Positions 15,678 to 25,945 of a DNA stretch of 64,000 nucleotides are shown piece by piece. This DNA comes from Phycisphaerae bacterium (GTDB taxonomy: Bacteria; Planctomycetota; Phycisphaerae; SM23-33): assembly GCA_030745875.1 (NCBI GenBank), contig JASLNT010000118.1, positions 20,519 through 84,518 of the forward strand. The letters run 5' to 3'. The first letter of the stretch is position 1. The number at the start of each line of letters is the position of its first letter. A model generated the notes under the pieces. That model made no database searches. It worked only from the letters and a program-made list of their open reading frames with translations, and was not told where the DNA came from. A program made the translations under genes and the position numbers.

Positions 15678-18521
15678 TTAATTCTCAGAAACAGTTAGCG
15701 TTTGGTCGTCGTCAGCCAGGACTTCAATAAGCTTGTTCCTGAGTTCGATGATGCTGTAGGGTTTCTGGACAAAACCGGCCAGACCCTTCCCGGCGAAATG
15801 CTGGGTTGCATCCTGTTCGTTATATCCGCTGCAGAGGATTACCGCAACATCAGATTTGATACGGCGGAGTTCGCCAAAAGCCTGCTCGCCGTCCATGTGG
15901 GGCATGGTCAGATCGAGAAGGACACAGACGATATCGTCGGCGTGGGCTGCGAATACTTCGACTGCTTCCTGGCCGTCCGCAGCCACCAATACATCGAAGC
16001 CCATCCGGATGAGCATCTGCTTGCCGACTGCACAGACGGTTTCCTCGTCGTCGACGATGAGAACGGTTCCGCTTCCTCGCCAGGCCTTAGTTTCGTGCTG
16101 CTCCAACTCCCGGACCGTCGCGTCCCCGGCTGGCGGATCGCCGGCGGGGAAAAGAACTTTGAACGCCGTGCCTTTGCCCGGTTCGCTGTAGATGCTGATC
16201 GCGCCGCCGTGCCCGCGCACGATGCCCAGGACGGCGGCCATGCCCAATCCGCGACCGGTGAATTTGGTAGTGAAGAACGGGTCGAATATCTTCTTTATAG
16301 TGTCGTCGTCCATCCCGCATCCTGTGTCGGATACTTCGATGTAGACGTATAGGCCTTCGGGCAACGGTTCATCCAGGCCGGTGCGCAGAGTCCTGTCAAT
16401 GCTGTCAAGATAGGCCCGGTCGCAGTCCGTCGCACCTGTCGACAGGGCGATAACCCCGCTCTTGTCGCCGATGGCCTCGGAGGCGTTGGTGATTAGGTTC
16501 ATGATGATCTGACGTATCTGTGCGGCGTCTCCGCCGAAAACGGGCAGGTTGTCGGCAAAGTTGTATTTGAGTATGACTTTCTTCGAGATCGAGACCTCGA
16601 GCAGGTGCGCCATTTCCTCGACGAACTCGTTCAGGTCGATCGTTTCGACTACGAACTTGCCTTTGCCCGAGTAGGCGAGCATCTGTTTGGACAGTTCGGC
16701 GGCGCGTTTTGCGGCTTTCTCGATTTCCTTGAGATTGTCTCGCCCCGGGGCGTGGCGGGCGAGTTCATCCATCGCCAGGTCGGCGTTTCCGAGGATCGCC
16801 ATCAGGAGATTGTTGAAATCGTGAGCAATTCCTCCAGCCAGCACGCCGAGGCTCTCTAGCTTCTGTGCGTGTTGCACCTGTCGTTCCAGACTTAAGCGCT
16901 CGGCTTCGGCGCGCTTGCGATCGGTGATGTCAACGCCCAGGCCTATGAGGTAATCTTTCCCGTTGAACGTCTTGCGGGCGCCGGTGAAATAGTAGGGGAT
17001 TCGGCGACCGTCTTTCGTCACCAACTCCGCTTCGGCGTCAGCGAACCCTTCGACGAATACCTTGTGCATTCTCTCGGCAATCAGCTTCTTGTCTTCGCCG
17101 GTGAAGAAATCGGTTCCATACATTTCGACCAGTTCCTCCGGACCGTATCCGGAGACCGTCTCGAATTGGCGATTCCATCGTATGAGCCGTTGCTCATCGT
17201 AGACGTAGAACAAGCCCGGAAGGCTGTTGATGTAATCCTCGGAAAGCAGCTTCTCGCGCAGGAGGGCGTCTTTGGCCAGTTTGCGATTGACGATTTCCCG
17301 CTCAAGCTTATCCATAGCCGCCTGCAGATTCTCGGCCATCGTGTTGAAAACTCGCGTCAACTGGCCGATTTCATCTTTCGACCGTATCTGAGCCCGAGCG
17401 CTGAGGTCGCCCTGGCCGATCTTGAGCGCGGCGGTGGTTAATGTCTTCAGGGAATTCGACACTGACCTGGAGGTCAACAGGCCCAGGATCACCGCGAAAA
17501 CGGTGACCGCCAGCAAGACGTACAGCGCCCTTGTTTTCAGCATCGCCACCGGGGCAAGGACTGTGTCTATATCGTGTTCGACCACGAGGACCCAACCATG
17601 CCCCTTGTAGTCCTTGAAGCCGGACGAACATGCAAAAGCATAGAGCCCGTCCTTCCCATCAGGCCCGCTGCCTTTGGCTATGAAGTAGTCCATCGGGTCG
17701 GTCGAAGCGGATTTACGCGGATAGAAGGGAAGCCCTTTGGGCAGTGGCTCGAGGACAACATACTCGTTCGATGCGAAAATCACCAGGTTGTCGGTGGTGA
17801 GCAATCTGAAACGGGGAGTTCCGGATTGACTTGCGTCTTCGAGAGGCGAGATAGTGGCCTGGAGATTCACAACGGCTTTGAGGACTCCGAGGAAGGCTCC
17901 CTTTTTGTTCTCTATGCGAACGCAAATATCGGTGGAATAGACCGCGGCGCTTCTGTCATATTCGACGTCCGCCACATACACCCCGAGGTTCTCCGCCTCC
18001 CGCCACCATAGTTCATCGGCTTGGTAGTAGTCGGTCGTCTTCTGAGTCTGCGCGACATTGGCTCCGTATCTGTTGGTTACAAACACTTCACTGAAGAGTT
18101 CGTACCGTAATCGCCAGCGATAGAAGTCTTTTCGCTCGAGTTGATCTCTAATATCCTGCGAGAATTGACTGTTGATCAGGCCGTCCATGAAAGGCGTTAT
18201 CTGCGTCGCCTCGGCGGCCTGCCATGCTTGGTCTTTGTCGGCGATGTACTTATAAGTATCCTCAAGTTGCTCAAATTCGAGATTTGAGTCCGCAAGCCTG
18301 GGGTCTTTGGCGAGTTGATCGGCGTAGGCTTGTAGTTGCTCGATTCTCATGTAAATCGACGCATCGATTCTGGACAGCATTTCGCGGGCTCGTATGACCG
18401 ATTGCTTTCCGATACCCGCCTGCAACGCTGTTTCGCTAACGTCGACGACGTAATAGCCCACCAATGCGACGATCAACGCCACACTCAGGAACGCCAGAGT
18501 GAGTTTATCGCGGATGTTCAT
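15678..18521 (-). CDS. Membrane hybrid histidine kinase (dCache-HAMP-PAS-HisKA-HATPase-REC)
   Basis: 947-aa two-component sensor. Architecture from N to C: TM1 (LTLAFLSVALIVALVGYYVV), an extracytoplasmic dCache-like region about 30-330, TM2 (ALYVLLAVTVFAVILGLL), HAMP (about 355-410), a PAS domain with PEELVEMYGTDFF (about 440-545), HisKA H-box GGIAHDFNNLLMAI (about 570), HATPase with N-box and GRGLGMAAV (about 690-800), and a receiver domain with DDEETVC, an acceptor Asp in LLDLTMPHMDG and a CSGYNE motif (about 825-935). Its own receiver suggests a phosphorelay, but no HPt or free response regulator follows. A perfect -10 box TATAAT lies at 18631-18626. The sialidase follows directly, so the sensed signal may be sugar-derived (inference). 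Confidence 0.92.
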   Translation of the reverse strand: MNIRDKLTLAFLSVALIVALVGYYVVDVSETALQAGIGKQSVIRAREMLSRIDASIYMRIEQLQAYADQLAKDPRLADSNLEFEQLEDTYKYIADKDQAWQAAEATQITPFMDGLINSQFSQDIRDQLERKDFYRWRLRYELFSEVFVTNRYGANVAQTQKTTDYYQADELWWREAENLGVYVADVEYDRSAAVYSTDICVRIENKKGAFLGVLKAVVNLQATISPLEDASQSGTPRFRLLTTDNLVIFASNEYVVLEPLPKGLPFYPRKSASTDPMDYFIAKGSGPDGKDGLYAFACSSGFKDYKGHGWVLVVEHDIDTVLAPVAMLKTRALYVLLAVTVFAVILGLLTSRSVSNSLKTLTTAALKIGQGDLSARAQIRSKDEIGQLTRVFNTMAENLQAAMDKLEREIVNRKLAKDALLREKLLSEDYINSLPGLFYVYDEQRLIRWNRQFETVSGYGPEELVEMYGTDFFTGEDKKLIAERMHKVFVEGFADAEAELVTKDGRRIPYYFTGARKTFNGKDYLIGLGVDITDRKRAEAERLSLERQVQHAQKLESLGVLAGGIAHDFNNLLMAILGNADLAMDELARHAPGRDNLKEIEKAAKRAAELSKQMLAYSGKGKFVVETIDLNEFVEEMAHLLEVSISKKVILKYNFADNLPVFGGDAAQIRQIIMNLITNASEAIGDKSGVIALSTGATDCDRAYLDSIDRTLRTGLDEPLPEGLYVYIEVSDTGCGMDDDTIKKIFDPFFTTKFTGRGLGMAAVLGIVRGHGGAISIYSEPGKGTAFKVLFPAGDPPAGDATVRELEQHETKAWRGSGTVLIVDDEETVCAVGKQMLIRMGFDVLVAADGQEAVEVFAAHADDIVCVLLDLTMPHMDGEQAFGELRRIKSDVAVILCSGYNEQDATQHFAGKGLAGFVQKPYSIIELRNKLIEVLADDDQTLTVSEN

Positions 18522-18625
18522 GGTCGGTCAGCTCCGACGGGTCCGTGGGGGCGTCCGGACTCGATCCCGAACGACAAGACTATGTTGGACGCTCTCATTG
18601 CGGTCCTTTGTTCAAACGACACTTA

Positions 18626-18631
18626 ATTATA
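18626..18631 (-). promoter_or_regulatory. -10 box (TATAAT) for the first hybrid kinase
   Basis: TATAAT on the minus strand, about 105 bases upstream of the kinase start at 18521. A -35 box is poor (CTCTTT, 17-base spacer), so an activator may be needed. The remainder of the 207-base gap (18522-18728) between the two kinases holds no gene I recognise. Confidence 0.45.
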
Positions 18632-18728
18632 GGCGGATTAGTCGTTTTAAAGAGTTGTAAACTGAATCTCGACTGCAGTTATCCGCTGTGTCCGTTCCAT
18701 GCATTGTATTTGAACTCGCCACCAGGTA

Positions 18729-21700
18729 TCAAGGCTGATACGCCGCCGCTTTAGCAGTATCATGGCTCAGGGAGGATGTCAACTGGGCGACTTTGGACTC
18801 CAATACGGCGGCGGCGTCCCGGGCGCCTTGCAGGTCGTCTGAGCGTGCGGCGGATTCCAGCGCCCTAACGGCGTCGATTGCATTTTCGGCGGCGAGAAGC
18901 CCCAATGAGCCTTTCATCGCCACCGCAGCGTCGATTGCGTTTTCGAGGTCGCCGCTGCAAACAGCAATTCTGACGCGCTTGAGCATATTCGGGCTTTCGG
19001 TCAGGAAGATATCCGCGAGTTCTGCAAACAGGCGCTCATCTCCGCCGGCCAGCCGAATGGCAAATCGCTTGTCGTAGAGGTTGTCGGCGGTTTCCTCGGG
19101 CACCCGGGCCGAGGGAGCTTCCGGGGCGGTCTCCTGACGCAAGACGTTTGCTTCGATGTCCAGATCCGAGAGATTTCGCTCGATGGCTTCGGCGAGGGCT
19201 TGGGGGTTAATGGGTTTTGACACATAATCGTCCATGCCGGCGGCGAGACATTTTTCGCGGTCGCCTTTCATCGCGTTGGCGGTCATGGCGATGATGCGTA
19301 TGTTGTGATTCCTGACTGTTGAGTTCGGATCTCTGATAGTACGCGAGGCGTCGTATCCGTCCATTTCGGGCATTTGGCAGTCCATTAGGACAATGTCGTA
19401 ATCCTTGCTGGACAGCGATTCGATCGCCTCGACGCCGTTTAACACGGTATCGGCGTTGTATCCCAGTTTAGCGTTAAGAATACGAAGGGCGACGGTCTGG
19501 TTTACCACGCTGTCTTCGGCTAGAAGTATGCGCACCGCCTGTTTGCGCTCTTCGCTCAGGGAATGACCGGTGACTGTTGTCTCCGACGGTTCTTCGGGAG
19601 ACTCCTCCGGATGCCCGCTGACCCTGCGCAGGCAATCAAGCAGTTGGGTCTGCTTGATCGGTTTGGTCAGATATGCGGCGAAACCAACCTGCCGCATGCG
19701 CTCAGCGTCGCCGGCCTGGGCCGCTGACGCCAACATCACCAGAATCACATCGGATAGTTCAGGATCGGCTTTGATCTCTCGCCCCAGACTCTCGCCATCC
19801 ACTCCGGGCATGAAATTATCCAACAGCGCAAGCTCGAACGGGTCGCCCTCGTTGACTCCGGCTTGTAATGCAGCGAGGGCCTCATCGGCGCATGTCGTCT
19901 CGGTGGGACGACAGCCCCACGCCGATAAGTAAGCCTGCAGGATACGCCGATTCGTTGAGTTATCGTCCACGATCAACACGCGGGTGTTTGCGATGTCATT
20001 TAACTCTATTGGCGTTTGATGGGAATCGGCGGGCTGTTTGTCCAGAATCGCGGTGAACCAGAATGTGGATCCGGCGCCATCTTCGCTTTCGACGCCGATC
20101 CGGCCGCCCATGATCTCAGTGATCTGTTTCGAGATCGCCAGCCCCAATCCCGTTCCGCCGTACTTGCGAGTGGTGGATGTGTCCACTTGGGAGAACGTCT
20201 TGAAGAGTCTGTTCATGCGGGCCGCGGGGATGCCGATACCCGTATCTCGAACGGAACAGCGGATGACGGCTCGCGTTTGGGTCTCGGACTCCAGCGTCAC
20301 CGATATCGCCACCTCGCCGGATTCGGTGAATTTTACGGCGTTGTTGGCGAGATTGATCATGACCTGCTTCAATCGCCCGGGGTCCCCGCGAAGCAATGTA
20401 GGTGTTTCCGGATCGATGAAACACGAGAACGTCAGGCCCTTGTCGCGGACTTTAGCGACAATAATGTCGCAGGCGTCCTCTACGGTTGTGCGCAGGTCGA
20501 AGTCGATAATGTCCATATCGAGCTTGCCAGCCTCAATCTTTGAGAAGTCCAGAATGTCGTTGATAAGCGTAAGAAGCTGTTGGCCGCAGGTTTGAACGAT
20601 GCCTGCGTAATCCTGTTGTTCTGCAGTAAGGTCGGTGTCCAGCAGAAGTCCGGTCATTCCCAGCACGCCGTTCATCGGCGTGCGGATTTCATGACTCATG
20701 TTGGCTAGGAATTCGCTTTTTGCAATAGTCGCCGCCGCAGCCTCCTCGGCCAGCAGATTGGCTCTCTCGATGGCCTTCTCAAGCCCGGCGTTGGCGTGTT
20801 CGAACGCCGCTTCGGTGCGCTTGCGTTCGACGACCTCTTGTTCGAGATCCTCCATCATCCCAAGCGTGCTGGCCTGGGTTTGCTCCAATTGCAGGACCTG
20901 TTCCTGGAGTTTCTCCTGCGCATAGGTGAGTCTCTGCTCGTCCTGGCGGCGCGCGGATGCTGCTCTCTGAAGATTCGAGGTCATGGCGTTGAACGCCTGC
21001 GCCAAGTCGCCGATTTCATCGGAAGAGGCAATATTGATTCGCGTTTGGAGACGCCCGCGTCCGACGGCTTCTGCGCCTTTGACCAGTTTGGTCAGCGGAC
21101 TCGCTACAGCCTTGCCGATCATCGCGGCGACAAAGAGGCCCAGGCACGTGGCGACCAGGAGAATGCCTGCGGCCAGGTTTCTGGTCCACGCAGTGGTTAC
21201 CGAAGCGTTCCTGTAGCTCTGTGCAGCCAGTTTCTTTTCGACGTCCACAAAGGTGTCGAATTCCTGCCTTATCCGATCGATCAGTGTCTTTCCGATGCCT
21301 GCTTCAAGCTGCGCGGCGACATTTCTCAGAGTGTCTGGATGCCCTTCGCTGTTTCTGCGGGCTGCGATTTCCGGCTCGGCGGCCTGGCAACGCCACTGAG
21401 AGACCATGCGCTCGATTCTGTCAAGTCTTCGGGTCTGGTCGGGGTCGTGGGCGATGAGTTTCTTTTGCCTGGCCAACAACCGATTGAATTCCACCGAACC
21501 CCGCCAGTATGGTTCGAGAAACTCATCGTTACCGGTAATGCAGAATCCCCTCTGGCCGGTTTCCATGTCCACCACCAGTTTTGACAGTTGTCTTGCATTG
21601 GCCATCACGTGGGCGTCGCGCTCCACGACAACAGCGAACGCACGCTTCACGTCAGCCATGTTGTGCAGCACCGTCAGGCCCATCGCAACGGTGAGCAACA

Positions 21701-21743
21701 GCATAACACCGAAACCCAAATTCAGTTTTGTGCGTATGCTCAT
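18729..21743 (-). CDS. Hybrid histidine kinase (CHASE3-HAMP-HisKA-HATPase-REC-REC-HPt)
   Basis: 1004-aa membrane sensor. I use the ATG at 21743, which gives an immediate TM (LNLGFGVMLLLTVAMGL) and a good RBS (TTGGAG, 8 bases). A CHASE3 domain is indicated by DMETGQRGFCITGNDEFLEPYWRG (about 60-85). A second TM, HAMP, then a long coiled coil (about 250-360) and the HisKA motif FLANMSHEIRTPMNGVLGMTG follow. HATPase has GTGLGLAISKQI. Two receiver domains follow (RVLIVDDNSTNRRIL with LLDNFMPGVDG, and RILLAEDSVVNQTVA with LMDCQMPEMDGYD), and a C-terminal HPt-like segment (LFAELADIFLTESPNMLKR onward, with AMKGSLGLLAAE in place of the usual H-S-x-K-G histidine). This is the BarA/ArcB-like multi-step layout, but the HPt His appears absent. 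Confidence 0.9.
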   Translation of the reverse strand: MSIRTKLNLGFGVMLLLTVAMGLTVLHNMADVKRAFAVVVERDAHVMANARQLSKLVVDMETGQRGFCITGNDEFLEPYWRGSVEFNRLLARQKKLIAHDPDQTRRLDRIERMVSQWRCQAAEPEIAARRNSEGHPDTLRNVAAQLEAGIGKTLIDRIRQEFDTFVDVEKKLAAQSYRNASVTTAWTRNLAAGILLVATCLGLFVAAMIGKAVASPLTKLVKGAEAVGRGRLQTRINIASSDEIGDLAQAFNAMTSNLQRAASARRQDEQRLTYAQEKLQEQVLQLEQTQASTLGMMEDLEQEVVERKRTEAAFEHANAGLEKAIERANLLAEEAAAATIAKSEFLANMSHEIRTPMNGVLGMTGLLLDTDLTAEQQDYAGIVQTCGQQLLTLINDILDFSKIEAGKLDMDIIDFDLRTTVEDACDIIVAKVRDKGLTFSCFIDPETPTLLRGDPGRLKQVMINLANNAVKFTESGEVAISVTLESETQTRAVIRCSVRDTGIGIPAARMNRLFKTFSQVDTSTTRKYGGTGLGLAISKQITEIMGGRIGVESEDGAGSTFWFTAILDKQPADSHQTPIELNDIANTRVLIVDDNSTNRRILQAYLSAWGCRPTETTCADEALAALQAGVNEGDPFELALLDNFMPGVDGESLGREIKADPELSDVILVMLASAAQAGDAERMRQVGFAAYLTKPIKQTQLLDCLRRVSGHPEESPEEPSETTVTGHSLSEERKQAVRILLAEDSVVNQTVALRILNAKLGYNADTVLNGVEAIESLSSKDYDIVLMDCQMPEMDGYDASRTIRDPNSTVRNHNIRIIAMTANAMKGDREKCLAAGMDDYVSKPINPQALAEAIERNLSDLDIEANVLRQETAPEAPSARVPEETADNLYDKRFAIRLAGGDERLFAELADIFLTESPNMLKRVRIAVCSGDLENAIDAAVAMKGSLGLLAAENAIDAVRALESAARSDDLQGARDAAAVLESKVAQLTSSLSHDTAKAAAYQP

Positions 21744-22366
21744 CTCGGACACTCCAAGGGCTTTGTCAAGTTCGAGGTGTCCGTCACAATCGGATATGCT
21801 TCGCGTCGTTTGGAGAACGTGCATAACAGTCCGGGGCCTAACGTGCGGGGCGTTTCGCTAGCTTTCACCTGCATCTGGTCGAGTGCCTCGGATTATCGGC
21901 CCGTCCCCCCATGGGCGCATACTATTTCGCTTATTAACCCTGTCCCTATAGTTGTTTCGGATGTCTTCTGGGGGCTCTTTAACAAGCGTGCGCATACAAC
22001 TGACCAAGAAAATCCAATTGTCTGCAGATCAACTGTTCGTTAGTATTCGCCTTCAGATTGTGCGGGACGGTAAGTTGTCAATAAGTAATCCAGTTCAGGG
22101 AAATCGATCATGTTCAGGGAAGCTGCACAGGTGAGTCTTTCCGTGCTTTTGCCGGTTGCGATGTTGGGCCGCCAAGACGGTGGCCCGGCGGGGAGTGGAT
22201 TATCCGGCGGACTTTAGCGATCGGCTTTTCCGACCGGCGGATGTGCTGCTTGTATTTGTTCGTCTCCAGGCGATGATCGATAACCCACTGGTGAAACAAC
22301 GTCTCGGTCAGAACGCCTGATTGCTCATGCGGGGCATATATCGGTCGATACGCCGAATTCCAATTG
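21744..22366. other. Long non-coding stretch between hybrid kinase and amylase
   Basis: About 620 bases without a convincing gene. Frames reading through it are short or fragmentary. It contains one hairpin (22166-22186, GGGCCGCC/GGTGGCCC around AAGAC, with one G-U on the plus strand) which may end amylase transcripts without a U-run, and a short direct repeat of GTTCAGGGAA. The kinase promoter must lie here, but no clear -35/-10 pair is visible. Confidence 0.5.
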
Positions 22367-25300
22367 TCAAACCACGCAGCGTTTGCGTTTTCGTCGCAGC
22401 AGCAATGGAACCGCTGCGCCCAGCAAGACAAGCGTAACCGGTTCGGGGGTGGCTGTGATTTCCAGATCGACCCCCGGCGCAGACGCCGCTTGGGAAAAGA
22501 ACGCACGCAGGAGCACAAAGTCGTGCAGGTCGACCTTCCCGTCATTGTTGAAGTCTGCGTTATTAACGTCCGGGGGTCCCCCGAACTGCGCCACCAGATC
22601 ATCGTAGTCATCGTCGTCGACATCACCGTCGCGGTCGCTGTCGCCCGGAAACAACTCGTGCCACGCCGCCGAGAACTCCAGAGGCGACGTCCAGTTCAGT
22701 TCGATCAGATCCGCGTCGTTGCGGTCGGCGCGGTCGTCGCCTGTAAAGTCGCCTCCAGCCCAGCCGGTGGAGCCTCCCCAGTTGTTACGAAGGATTTCAA
22801 GGTCATCTATGTCGATCAATCCGTCCAGATTCGCATCCCCGTACTCTGTAGCGAGAATCGTGCGAACCAGGCGATCGACGTCGCTCTGACCGGCCGGTCC
22901 GCCGTCCGCATCCAGATCGTCGTACCAGTCCGTCGAGCCGAATCGGTCGTAAAGGGCGTCGATGTCCCACTGGTCCGTGCCGAACTGCTGGTTGATGTTT
23001 CCGCGGCGCGCCAGAACCTGGCCGTACGTTGCAATAGAACCCGGAGCCCCTGACGTCTGGAGCACGGAGTCCAGAGCATATAGATCGATGTTGTCGACCA
23101 GTCCGTCGCCGTTAACGTCGGCTGCGGGATTGAACTCGGTATTCTGCGTGTACAACACATGCTCGAATCCCCATCCGAATCCGTCCACATCGTTTGACGC
23201 GATCAATCCGTCGAAGTTCAAGTCGCCTGGGCCCGCGCCGTTGAGCGTCTCGGTCAGCAGTCCGGTGAAACGCTGTACGTTCACCGTACCGGTGGGTTCG
23301 AACGTAACCACCGTTGCAACGTGGTTTCCATGGGTCAGTCCGAAGAATCCGTAGGCGAACTTGTCGTGATCTATCCGCCCAGCCGAGCCCTCGCCGCCGA
23401 TAGCGCGCAGGATAAGGTCCGCGTTGCTCGTCGCAGCCGGTTCGTCCAGGAATACATGCGCTGTGTCTGCGGTCATATCCGCCGAGCGAACTATCAGGTC
23501 CTGGTTTTCGGTGACTGTCGGAGACGACTCGAACGGTTGGAAGCCCTCTACGACCGATTCGGGCGGCAGGCGGTCAACGTAGATCACTTTTTTGAAACTG
23601 CTGTATATCGCCGGGCCTCCGTCCGTGCGATGCCTGAATGCGCGGGCCTCGATGAAATGCACTCCTTCAGCCAGGCCTGTCGTGTCGATGTTCTGCACAA
23701 ACTCACCGTCGCCCGTCCAGCCCGGATCGCCCAGACCGCCCGGACCTATCAGGGGCTGGCGCTTGTCGGTGAATTCCTCGAAACCGTAGCTGACGGAGCC
23801 CGGTGCGGTGGAATCCACGTGACCGTTTCCGTTTATGTCGATCCCGTCGTCGACCTTGAGAATCGCATTATCGCCGTCGGCCCAGACGTCGCGATGGACG
23901 CCCAACAGATTCACCGGAACGGTCTGCAGGCTGACTGTCAGCGTGTCGCCCGTGACAACGTGCAGGTCGGTAAGCCGCGTCACTCCGTTGCTGTACCCGT
24001 TGGCCTCGGGCGTCGCCCCGGTCAGCACCGACGATACGCCCGACAGTTCCAGGCCCGCCGGAGCCTGAGGACCGCTCAGGCCGTACACCAATGCGCCGGT
24101 GGCGTGATAGATGCTGTTGAAGTTCAGGTCGTACGACGAGTTTCGAAGGAATCGCACGTTTGCCGTACCGTCACCGTTGACGACAATGAGTTCGGAGATG
24201 TCGTTGTGCGGGTCGATCGACGAATTGGCCGCAATGCCCGTTAGCTCGATAAGCGGCGTGCCTGGCGCGAAGGTGGTCTGGATGGTGCGGCTGTCGTAGC
24301 CCGCATCCGTGCGGTTGCTCAGCAGTACGATCGCCGAACCGGCCCGTTCGAAAGCGAATATCTCTTTTTCGATCCATCGTTCCAGGTAATTCCCGCGTCC
24401 ATGCGTGTTTCTCACGCCCACCAGGCGCTTGGCGTAATCGCCCCATGCTCCGCCAATCGCATCTCCGCGTCCGTCCTTGGGGAAGTCGCGATTGTCTCCG
24501 AACTCCTTACCGTTGAAGTAGACCACCGCGTTGCCCGGATGCATCAGGACGTACGCATGAGCCACGTTTGACAGTTCGGGGGCGTGTTCGTCGTGGCTTT
24601 GGACGAACATGACGCCTTGCGAACCGTTGTGCATACCGTCATCGTGGAAGTCCATCGACGCGTTGCGGATATCATACCAGTTATTGACCAGCCCGTTTCC
24701 GGTGAGATTGCCCTGCAGGGCGAAGCTCAGCGGGAAGTCCAGCACGTCGCGATTCGCCCCGACAACGCCCGGCTGACCGGGATCGATTGTCTTCTTGATG
24801 AATGTTTGAAGGTAGTTCTTATCTCCGTCGAACACTTCCTGGTAACTGAACACGTGCTTTGTCGAACCGTCCAGATTCAGTCGCGGGTTGGACCGATAGA
24901 CCGCGCGGTCCAGGTAGTTCAGGGCGAATCCCTCGATATGCTTGGCGGCGTCTATGCGGAACCCGTCGACCCCCACGGTCTGCACCATCCACTGCATGTA
25001 TCGCATGAGGTAACCCGTCGCGTTTTCGACCGTCGCATCCCCGGCCGTCGGGTCGCTCAAATTGAACGGATAGATCGGAATGTCGCCCTGGCCGGTCATC
25101 GGATCGTAGACGAATATGGGAGGTAGGTTCCGGTCGGGGTAGAAGCGGCTGTTGGCTGGATCGGGTACGTTCGCCAGTCGTCCGGCCCCGTCGGGGATCG
25201 TGCCGACCAGCGGAATGTTGCTCGGGTCGCCCGGGTCCACGGGATGGCGGATGTAGCTGTGGTTCTTGGCGTGGTCGATGTCTATCAACCCAGCCAGACG

Positions 25301-25840
25301 CCCTCGAATATCGCCCCATTCGAAGGCGGAGTTGAAATCTCCGTCGATATCGTGAGGCAGCGTGATCACCATGCCCGGATAGCCTCCCGCATCTACGAAG
25401 CCAGGCGTGCTCAGGTCCGAGAAACCGTTGTGGTTGATGATCGCGTCAATGTGCAGGTCCGCCCCGGCGCGGTGGAACATATTAGCGACCGTCTTGAGCC
25501 CCGTCTCCGTACCGTAGAGAGTCGCATGCCTCGGGCCGCCAAGATCGAACCGGTCGTACACGTCGTACCCTACGGAGAAATCGCTGATATCGGCCCGTCC
25601 GGGCGGGGGGACCCATACCGAACCGTAACCTGCGACAAACAGATCGGCGCTGCGGTCGATCATGGTCGCCTGGGATGCTTCGAACCACTGCAGAAACGCG
25701 GGGGGAGAATTGTCTTCCGCCAAGGCTGTTGCGCTGAGCGAAAGAAGAATTACACACGCAATTATCCGGCGCGCCGCTACGCCTCCCAGCCGCCCGCCGC
25801 GCACTGAAGACGCAAGCCTTTTTGCTGTAAGATGAAGCAT
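22367..25840 (-). CDS. Secreted alpha-amylase-family glycosidase with dockerin-like repeats and PEP-CTERM anchor
   Basis: 1157-aa exported GH13-family protein. Signal peptide near residues 25-42 (IIACVILLSLSATALA). The catalytic barrel shows GVDGFRIDAAKH with the nucleophile Asp, SYQEVF with the acid/base Glu, and VQSHDEHAP with the third carboxylate. Beta-rich domains follow. Three EF-hand-type (dockerin I-like) repeats occur at roughly 855-1120: GDLNFDGLIASNDVDGF with DVNGDGLVDNIDLYAL, DANLDGLIDIDDLEIL with DRADRNDADLIEL, and DSDRDGDVDDDDYDDL with DFNNDGKVDLHDFVLL. The C-terminus is a classic PEP-CTERM signal (TATPEPVTLVLLGAAVPLLLRRKRKR). Likely an extracellular alpha-glucan hydrolase attached or exported by an exosortase not in this window. 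The Shine-Dalgarno sits inside GGAGGCCTCC. A strong promoter lies at 25974-25946. Confidence 0.9.
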   Translation of the reverse strand: MLHLTAKRLASSVRGGRLGGVAARRIIACVILLSLSATALAEDNSPPAFLQWFEASQATMIDRSADLFVAGYGSVWVPPPGRADISDFSVGYDVYDRFDLGGPRHATLYGTETGLKTVANMFHRAGADLHIDAIINHNGFSDLSTPGFVDAGGYPGMVITLPHDIDGDFNSAFEWGDIRGRLAGLIDIDHAKNHSYIRHPVDPGDPSNIPLVGTIPDGAGRLANVPDPANSRFYPDRNLPPIFVYDPMTGQGDIPIYPFNLSDPTAGDATVENATGYLMRYMQWMVQTVGVDGFRIDAAKHIEGFALNYLDRAVYRSNPRLNLDGSTKHVFSYQEVFDGDKNYLQTFIKKTIDPGQPGVVGANRDVLDFPLSFALQGNLTGNGLVNNWYDIRNASMDFHDDGMHNGSQGVMFVQSHDEHAPELSNVAHAYVLMHPGNAVVYFNGKEFGDNRDFPKDGRGDAIGGAWGDYAKRLVGVRNTHGRGNYLERWIEKEIFAFERAGSAIVLLSNRTDAGYDSRTIQTTFAPGTPLIELTGIAANSSIDPHNDISELIVVNGDGTANVRFLRNSSYDLNFNSIYHATGALVYGLSGPQAPAGLELSGVSSVLTGATPEANGYSNGVTRLTDLHVVTGDTLTVSLQTVPVNLLGVHRDVWADGDNAILKVDDGIDINGNGHVDSTAPGSVSYGFEEFTDKRQPLIGPGGLGDPGWTGDGEFVQNIDTTGLAEGVHFIEARAFRHRTDGGPAIYSSFKKVIYVDRLPPESVVEGFQPFESSPTVTENQDLIVRSADMTADTAHVFLDEPAATSNADLILRAIGGEGSAGRIDHDKFAYGFFGLTHGNHVATVVTFEPTGTVNVQRFTGLLTETLNGAGPGDLNFDGLIASNDVDGFGWGFEHVLYTQNTEFNPAADVNGDGLVDNIDLYALDSVLQTSGAPGSIATYGQVLARRGNINQQFGTDQWDIDALYDRFGSTDWYDDLDADGGPAGQSDVDRLVRTILATEYGDANLDGLIDIDDLEILRNNWGGSTGWAGGDFTGDDRADRNDADLIELNWTSPLEFSAAWHELFPGDSDRDGDVDDDDYDDLVAQFGGPPDVNNADFNNDGKVDLHDFVLLRAFFSQAASAPGVDLEITATPEPVTLVLLGAAVPLLLRRKRKRCVV

Positions 25841-25945
25841 TCGGCGGAGGCCTCCAGGTTTCCGCAGCAGCGGACGACGTACGTGTTGATTATGCGGATT
25901 TCCCAGCCGTCTATCCTATGCGGAACTGGGGAAATCACCTGTTCT

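Noticed and set aside
14236..15681. A 481-codon plus-strand open frame opposite the BNR protein
   Set aside because: The minus strand encodes five Asp-box repeats and a signal peptide. The opposite frame has no recognisable motif.
22114..22626. Minus-strand open frame from within the amylase 3' end into the long intergenic gap
   Set aside because: Mostly overlaps the amylase in a different frame; the intergenic part shows no family resemblance or ribosome-binding site.
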